From Propionibacteriaceae bacterium (GTDB lineage Bacteria > Actinomycetota > Actinomycetes > Propionibacteriales > Propionibacteriaceae), in the NCBI GenBank assembly GCA_027346035.1, contig DAIESZ010000177.1:1-8108 (forward strand): a stretch of 8,108 bases of DNA, read 5' to 3'. The notes below the pieces were generated by a model. The model saw only the letters and a list, made by a program, of their open reading frames with translations, was not told the DNA's origin and did not search any database. Shown piece after piece: positions 4,122-8,108 of the stretch. Position 1 is the stretch's first letter, and each line of letters begins with the position of its first letter. Position numbers and translations under genes: made by a program.

Positions 4122-7100
4122 GTGCATTCCGACCCGTCATTCCCGACGGATCCCGACGAGACCGACCTCGAGCACATCCCCGGGGCCGTGGTGTCGAACG
4201 CCCCCGGTTCCGGCGTCCGGATGGAGGCCGGCGGCCCCGGCCCGGCCGGTGACCTGTGGGCCTGGGCCCACGAGGAGCCCGACGATTCCGAGCCGATGCT
4301 CGATCCGGGCAACGTGGTCGCCCTGCTGGTCGCCCACAACGCCGAAGGCTGGCTGACCCGAACCCTGGCCGCGCTCTCCCGACTCGATCCGCGTCCCGGG
4401 ACCACCATCGCGCTCGACACCGGCTCCACCGATCACACCGGCGAGAGTCTGCGGCACGCCCAGGCCGGCGGGCTCATCGATCGGATCGTCAAGCTTCCCG
4501 CCGACACCCCGTTCGCGGTCGCAGTGAACTCCGGACGCGAGGAGGCGCGGGCCGGCCGCGGGGTCGGACCGGAACCCGCCGACGGATGGCTGTGGATCCT
4601 GCACGACGACTGCGAGCCGACCCGCACCGCCCTCGGTCAGTTGCTGCGGATCGCCGCGGCGACGCCCTCGCCCGACATCGTCGTGCCCGCACTGCTGCGA
4701 CCCCGGAGGCGCAACTACCCGGATCAGCTGCAGGAGGTCGGACAGACCATCTCGCTCACGGGGAGCCGGCTCACCGGCACCGATCCCGGTGACATCGATC
4801 AGCACCAGCTCGAGTCCGATGAGGTGCTGGGCGGGGCCAGTGCCGGCCTGCTGGTGCGCACCGAGGTCTTCGACCGGGTCGGAGGTTTGGACGCACGGCT
4901 GCAGCACCGTGAGGGCGTCGACCTGTGCTGGCGGGCTCGCGACAATGGGGCACGCGTGGTCACGGCCCCACGGGCCACGATCCACCACCGGCAGGCGGGA
5001 CTCGCCGGAACCAGGGGCGGCATCGCCGATCCAGATCCCGAAGCCACCGATCGGCTGTCGGGAATGCGCCTGGTGGCGGTGCGGTCGCGGCGTCCCCGGC
5101 TCGCCGTGGTCGGTCTCGTGCTCGTCGGGATCCTGCGGGCCGTGGCCTTCCTGCTCGGACGCGCGCCCACACGCGCCCTGTCGGAATGGCGCGCCACCCG
5201 CGGACTGGTGCGCTCGCGCTCCGCGGTCCTCGACCTGGCCGCCGGCCGTGGTCCCTCCACCGACGTCGCCACCGAGAAGCTGCGGCCGCACGTCATGGGC
5301 ACGCTCAGTGGCGCGATCGGCGACGCCGCCGCCTCCATCGGCTCGAGGGTGATCGACTGGCGCGCCTCCGACACCTCGATCGACGAGCTCACCGGTGACG
5401 ACTTCGCGGGTGCCCCCCAGCGGGCCAGCTTCTGGCGTCCCGGCGTTGTCTGGGGACTGCTGGGCCTGGTCGGCGCCGTGGCCGCGGTGCGACTCGCCGG
5501 CGGCGGCATCGTCTCCACCCACCTGCTTCCCTCGCCTGGCTTCCTGAGCGCCTGGGATTCGTGGTGGCGTCCCACGCCGGGCATTGCCGGGGCACCCGCG
5601 CCGTGGTTGTGGTTCGCGGCGATCGGTTCGACCCTCACCCTGGGGCACCCGGGGCTGTGGATCTGGCTGGTGCTGGCGTTCTCGGTGACCATCAGCGCTC
5701 GCGGTGCGGCATCCCTTCTCCGCGAGGTCGCCGACGCGCCGACGTGGCTGGTCGTGGCCCTGGCCGCGCTGTGGGGCCTGTTCCTGCCGTGGCTGGGCGT
5801 CCTCCAGCGCGGGGATATCGGCGCACTGACGATCGTGGTCACCGCACCCTGGCTCGGGCTGGCGCTGTGGCGGTGGGCGGGTGCGCAGACGACCGGCCCG
5901 ATCGCCTGGAGAGCGCCCGCGGCCGTCGGGCTGATCGGCCTGCTGTGGTTCTCGAGCCAGCCGATCAGCTGGCTCGTGATCGTGGCCGGTGTCCTGGTCG
6001 TGCTCCGCATGCGACCACAGACCTGGCGCATCGCGGTGGTGGCCCTGGCGGCCCCCCTCGTCTTCGCTGCCGGGTGGATTCCCCGGCTCGTCGACGCGCC
6101 GGCCAGACTCCTCGCCACCCCCGATCCACTGGCCGCGCCGTTCGCCGCGAGCGGTGGTCCGCTGGCACTGCTCGGACTCGTCTCGCGGGTCCCGGCGCTG
6201 CCCACCGTGCTCGTGCTGGCGGTCGGAATCATCGTCTGGATCGACATCATCGTGCTGCTCGGCGTCGGCATCGCACGGGCGGGTCGTGGCGACGCCGCCG
6301 CGGGCCTCATCGCCGTCGCGTCCCTGATCCTCGGGGTATTCCTGCCACGGATCCCCGTGAGCATCGACGGCCGCGGGCTGCGGGTCAACGGGGTCGCCTT
6401 CATCGCGCTCGGCCTCGGCACCCTGATGGTCATCGGCTGCCGACTGCTCGTCCGCACGGTCACCGACCGCGTCGATGTCGTCGCCCCCGACGCCGACCTC
6501 GCCACCCCACGCCGTGGCGGCGTTCGGCTGACGATCGGCACCGCCACCGTGCTCAGCCTCGCGATCGCCGTCGGCTGGGTGGTCGTCGGAGACCGACCCG
6601 CCCGCAGCGCGGGCAGCGTGCGGCCCAGTTGGGTCACCGCGCTGCAGTCATCAGACCGCGCCGGGCGCACCCTGCTCATCGATCTGGGGGCTTCGCCGGT
6701 CACCTGGCAGCTCAGCGACGCCACCCGTCCCCAGTGGGGGACGGCCGAGGAGGGCGGCGTCCTCAGCGGTGCCGGGGGGCAGGACCTCCGCAACCTCGTC
6801 GTGTCGATCGCCTCCGGGCAGCCCGCCAACCTGTTGGCCCAGCGACTCGCGGACGCCGGCGTGGTGGCGGTCTGGGTGCGTGCCGACAATGGCGTCCTCA
6901 ACGGGGTGCCGGGCCTCCAGTCGACCCCCGAGAACGCCACCACCACGGTCTACGCCGTCACCGGGTTGGTGTCGCGCCTGCGCATCATCGACGCCGCGGC
7001 CAGCACGCCCATCGGCGCGGGTTTCGTGCAGCCGTCGACGTCCGCGCGGACCCTGGTGCTCGCCGAACCGGTCGACAGTCGTTGGCGAGTGCGGGTCGGG

Positions 7101-7340
7101 GGCACGCTGCTCGCGGCCGTCCCATCGGCCGACGGGTGGCAGGAGCGGTTCACGGTGCCGGCCGGGGTCCAGGGCCCCGTGAGTTGGACGATGGCCCCCT
7201 CGGTCGGCTCGGCGATCACCCAGATCATCGTGCTGCTCGTGCTGCTCGTGCTGGTGGCTCCCGTGGCCTCGCCGAGCCTGACCAGCCCGAGACGTGCCGG
7301 GACCGCCACCGCCCCGCGGAGAGGACACGCCGATGGCTGA
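4122..7340 (+). CDS. Large membrane GT2 glycosyltransferase with GT-C-like module and extracytoplasmic domain
   Basis: This 1072-residue protein has three parts. Residues 64-290 are a cytosolic family 2 glycosyltransferase: VVALLVAHNAEGWL, LDTGSTDHTGES, WLWILHDDCEP with D162-D163 as the metal/sugar-nucleotide site, GGASAGLLVRTEVFDRVGGLD (237-257) and VDLCWRARDNGARV (266-279). Next come about a dozen membrane segments (near 326-346, 441-460, several between 492 and 775, and 803-823). Between 824 and 1030 lies a probable extracytoplasmic domain, followed by a last helix (1032-1050) and a short basic tail. The loop after 460 (LLPSPGFLSAWDSWW) and the outer domain recall actinobacterial GT-C membrane glycosyltransferases, by pattern only. 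The GTG at 4122 follows GGAAGG; the first 60 residues are acidic and probably disordered. The gene ends inside the start of the DUF5719 gene, so the two are coupled. Substrates are unknown; an envelope glycan or lipid-linked sugar is likely. Confidence 0.85.
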   Translation: MHSDPSFPTDPDETDLEHIPGAVVSNAPGSGVRMEAGGPGPAGDLWAWAHEEPDDSEPMLDPGNVVALLVAHNAEGWLTRTLAALSRLDPRPGTTIALDTGSTDHTGESLRHAQAGGLIDRIVKLPADTPFAVAVNSGREEARAGRGVGPEPADGWLWILHDDCEPTRTALGQLLRIAAATPSPDIVVPALLRPRRRNYPDQLQEVGQTISLTGSRLTGTDPGDIDQHQLESDEVLGGASAGLLVRTEVFDRVGGLDARLQHREGVDLCWRARDNGARVVTAPRATIHHRQAGLAGTRGGIADPDPEATDRLSGMRLVAVRSRRPRLAVVGLVLVGILRAVAFLLGRAPTRALSEWRATRGLVRSRSAVLDLAAGRGPSTDVATEKLRPHVMGTLSGAIGDAAASIGSRVIDWRASDTSIDELTGDDFAGAPQRASFWRPGVVWGLLGLVGAVAAVRLAGGGIVSTHLLPSPGFLSAWDSWWRPTPGIAGAPAPWLWFAAIGSTLTLGHPGLWIWLVLAFSVTISARGAASLLREVADAPTWLVVALAALWGLFLPWLGVLQRGDIGALTIVVTAPWLGLALWRWAGAQTTGPIAWRAPAAVGLIGLLWFSSQPISWLVIVAGVLVVLRMRPQTWRIAVVALAAPLVFAAGWIPRLVDAPARLLATPDPLAAPFAASGGPLALLGLVSRVPALPTVLVLAVGIIVWIDIIVLLGVGIARAGRGDAAAGLIAVASLILGVFLPRIPVSIDGRGLRVNGVAFIALGLGTLMVIGCRLLVRTVTDRVDVVAPDADLATPRRGGVRLTIGTATVLSLAIAVGWVVVGDRPARSAGSVRPSWVTALQSSDRAGRTLLIDLGASPVTWQLSDATRPQWGTAEEGGVLSGAGGQDLRNLVVSIASGQPANLLAQRLADAGVVAVWVRADNGVLNGVPGLQSTPENATTTVYAVTGLVSRLRIIDAAASTPIGAGFVQPSTSARTLVLAEPVDSRWRVRVGGTLLAAVPSADGWQERFTVPAGVQGPVSWTMAPSVGSAITQIIVLLVLLVLVAPVASPSLTSPRRAGTATAPRRGHADG
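7318..7324 (+). promoter_or_regulatory. Ribosome binding site of the DUF5719 gene, inside the glycosyltransferase
   Basis: GGAGAGG lies 8 nt before the ATG at 7333 and within the last codons of the upstream gene. It fixes the start and, with the 8-nt gene overlap, supports translational coupling. Confidence 0.6.
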
Positions 7341-8108
7341 CACCCCCCACGACACGCCGACGAGCGGCGAGAGCCCCAGGGTGGATGACGATTCGCCCGA
7401 GCGTGATCGCCCCGGTGATGAGCTTCCCGAGGACGCGCCCACGGGCGGTGGGGATCCCGGGCGACCCGGCGACGACGGCACCGCTGCCGGGACGTCGGGA
7501 TCACGTGCCCGCCGGATACTCACCGGACCCCTGGCGCGACTGGTGGCCGGCGTCCTCGTTCTGGCCCTCGCCAGTGCCCTGAGCCTGCTCGTGCACCCGG
7601 CGAGCAGCGCCGGCGAGGATGTGGCCACCACGTCGGTGCGCAGCCTCACCTGCCCGGCGCTGAGCGCCCCCGCGACCCTGATCGCCGGCAGCACCACTGG
7701 TTCGTTCGCGGTCGGCGGCCTGGGCGCCACTCCGGCCAACGTCACCGGGCTCGTCCAGAAGGACGCCGCCAAGACGTCGTGGGTGCTGATGCCGAGCGGT
7801 GTCGACCAGCCCGTCGGGGGCAGCCTGTCCCGGAACGGGCAGTGGCAGTGGGCCGGTTGCGGAGCCGCGAGCCCCTCCTCCTACATCAACGTGCCAGACC
7901 TGTCCACGTCCGATCTGCTGCTCGTCAACCCCGATCCGGTCTCGGTGGCGGTGAACCTCACGTTCTTCACCACCAGCGGAGTCCGCTCGGTGGCGGGTGC
8001 CAGGGGTCTGGTCGTCCAGCCCGAGTCCAGCCGCGTCGTGCCGTTGTCGGTGGTCGCCGGGTCGGGCCCCGCCGGCGTCTGGGTCGCCACGGATTCGGGA
8101 CGCGTGCT
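7333..8108 (+). CDS. DUF5719 family membrane-anchored protein, N-terminal part
   Basis: The first 258 codons are present; the gene continues past the right edge. Residues 1-57 are rich in Asp, Pro and Gly and look disordered and cytosolic. A basic patch (SRARRI) and a hydrophobic helix (about 67-88) follow, a signal anchor that places the rest outside the membrane. The outer part has the pattern I associate with DUF5719: a TCP near 106-108, GCGAASPSSYINV (175-187), DLLLVNPDPVSVAVNLTFF (194-212), GLVVQPESSRVVPLSV (225-240) and a VWVATDSGRV end. C107 and C176 are the only cysteines seen in the outer part and could form a disulfide. Its function is unknown. The start overlaps the upstream stop by 8 nt (7333-7340). 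From memory this gene type usually sits between a membrane glycosyltransferase and DUF3499/phosphomannomutase genes in actinobacteria, so those may lie just downstream. Confidence 0.82.
   Translation, partial: MADTPHDTPTSGESPRVDDDSPERDRPGDELPEDAPTGGGDPGRPGDDGTAAGTSGSRARRILTGPLARLVAGVLVLALASALSLLVHPASSAGEDVATTSVRSLTCPALSAPATLIAGSTTGSFAVGGLGATPANVTGLVQKDAAKTSWVLMPSGVDQPVGGSLSRNGQWQWAGCGAASPSSYINVPDLSTSDLLLVNPDPVSVAVNLTFFTTSGVRSVAGARGLVVQPESSRVVPLSVVAGSGPAGVWVATDSGRV

Noticed and set aside
3267..4140. Minus-strand frames of about 280 codons across the end of manC, the whiB2 promoter and whiB2
   Set aside because: They would run antisense through a clear WhiB2 gene and its regulatory region; composition is not protein-like.
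4137..5648. A 503-codon minus-strand frame opposite the N-terminal half of the glycosyltransferase
   Set aside because: Gly/Arg/Pro-rich shadow translation without recognisable motifs or a ribosome site.
4799..6946. A 715-codon open frame on the minus strand across the large glycosyltransferase
   Set aside because: Low-complexity Arg/Ser/Thr/Pro-rich translation, no domain pattern, and wholly opposite a gene with clear motifs; a normal artefact of high third-position GC.
7225..7255. Tandem-like GTGCTGCTC repeats
   Set aside because: They encode the Val/Leu run of the last membrane helix; codon bias explains them.
5561..7582. A 673-codon plus-strand frame overlapping the glycosyltransferase and DUF5719 genes
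   Set aside because: Translation is dominated by Arg, Gly and Ala repeats and runs across two real genes in a shifted frame.

Overview
The window is a GC-rich (roughly 70%, estimated by eye) actinobacterial chromosome segment with dense, codon-biased genes and GTG/ATG starts. An LCP protein, a TIGR03089 protein, a GDP-mannose pyrophosphorylase, WhiB2 and DUF5719 together point to the Mycobacteriales (Gordonia, Dietzia, Rhodococcus or a relative). The genus cannot be fixed from the sequence alone. I see no mobile elements, tRNA or rRNA genes, or CRISPR arrays; this looks like core chromosome devoted to the cell envelope.

Layout. (1) 1-384, minus: N-terminus of a LytR-CpsA-Psr (LCP) envelope-polymer ligase, cut by the window edge. 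(2) 502-1527, plus: an ExoA-like family 2 glycosyltransferase, divergent from the LCP gene, with a symmetric shared -10 box between them. (3) 1541-2281, minus: a TIGR03089 protein, a truncated relative of AMP-forming ligases, convergent with the glycosyltransferase 13 bp away. (4) 2446-3525, plus: manC, mannose-1-phosphate guanylyltransferase, divergent from TIGR03089. Both transcripts of this pair look leaderless, and the TIGR03089 one would begin with a 19-codon upstream ORF. (5) 3736-3996, plus: whiB2 (whmD), an Fe-S transcription factor of cell division. Its 210-bp upstream region is rich in signals: a promoter, GACAC motifs, a nested dyad and a hairpin. (6) 4122-7340, plus: a 1072-residue protein with a cytosolic GT2 domain fused to a polytopic membrane module and an extracytoplasmic domain. 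(7) 7333-8108, plus: a membrane-anchored DUF5719 protein, overlapping the previous gene by 8 nt and cut by the window end.

How the genes fit together. ManC makes GDP-mannose, the donor (directly or through polyprenyl-phosphate-mannose) for mannosylated lipids and glycans. The two glycosyltransferases and the LCP ligase would assemble and attach envelope polymers. WhiB2, partner of WhiA in controlling septation, lies directly upstream of the large glycosyltransferase-DUF5719 pair, which suggests that envelope glycan synthesis is tied to cell division. The least understood part is that translationally coupled pair, and it is the best candidate for an undescribed system. Its substrate cannot be read from the sequence.
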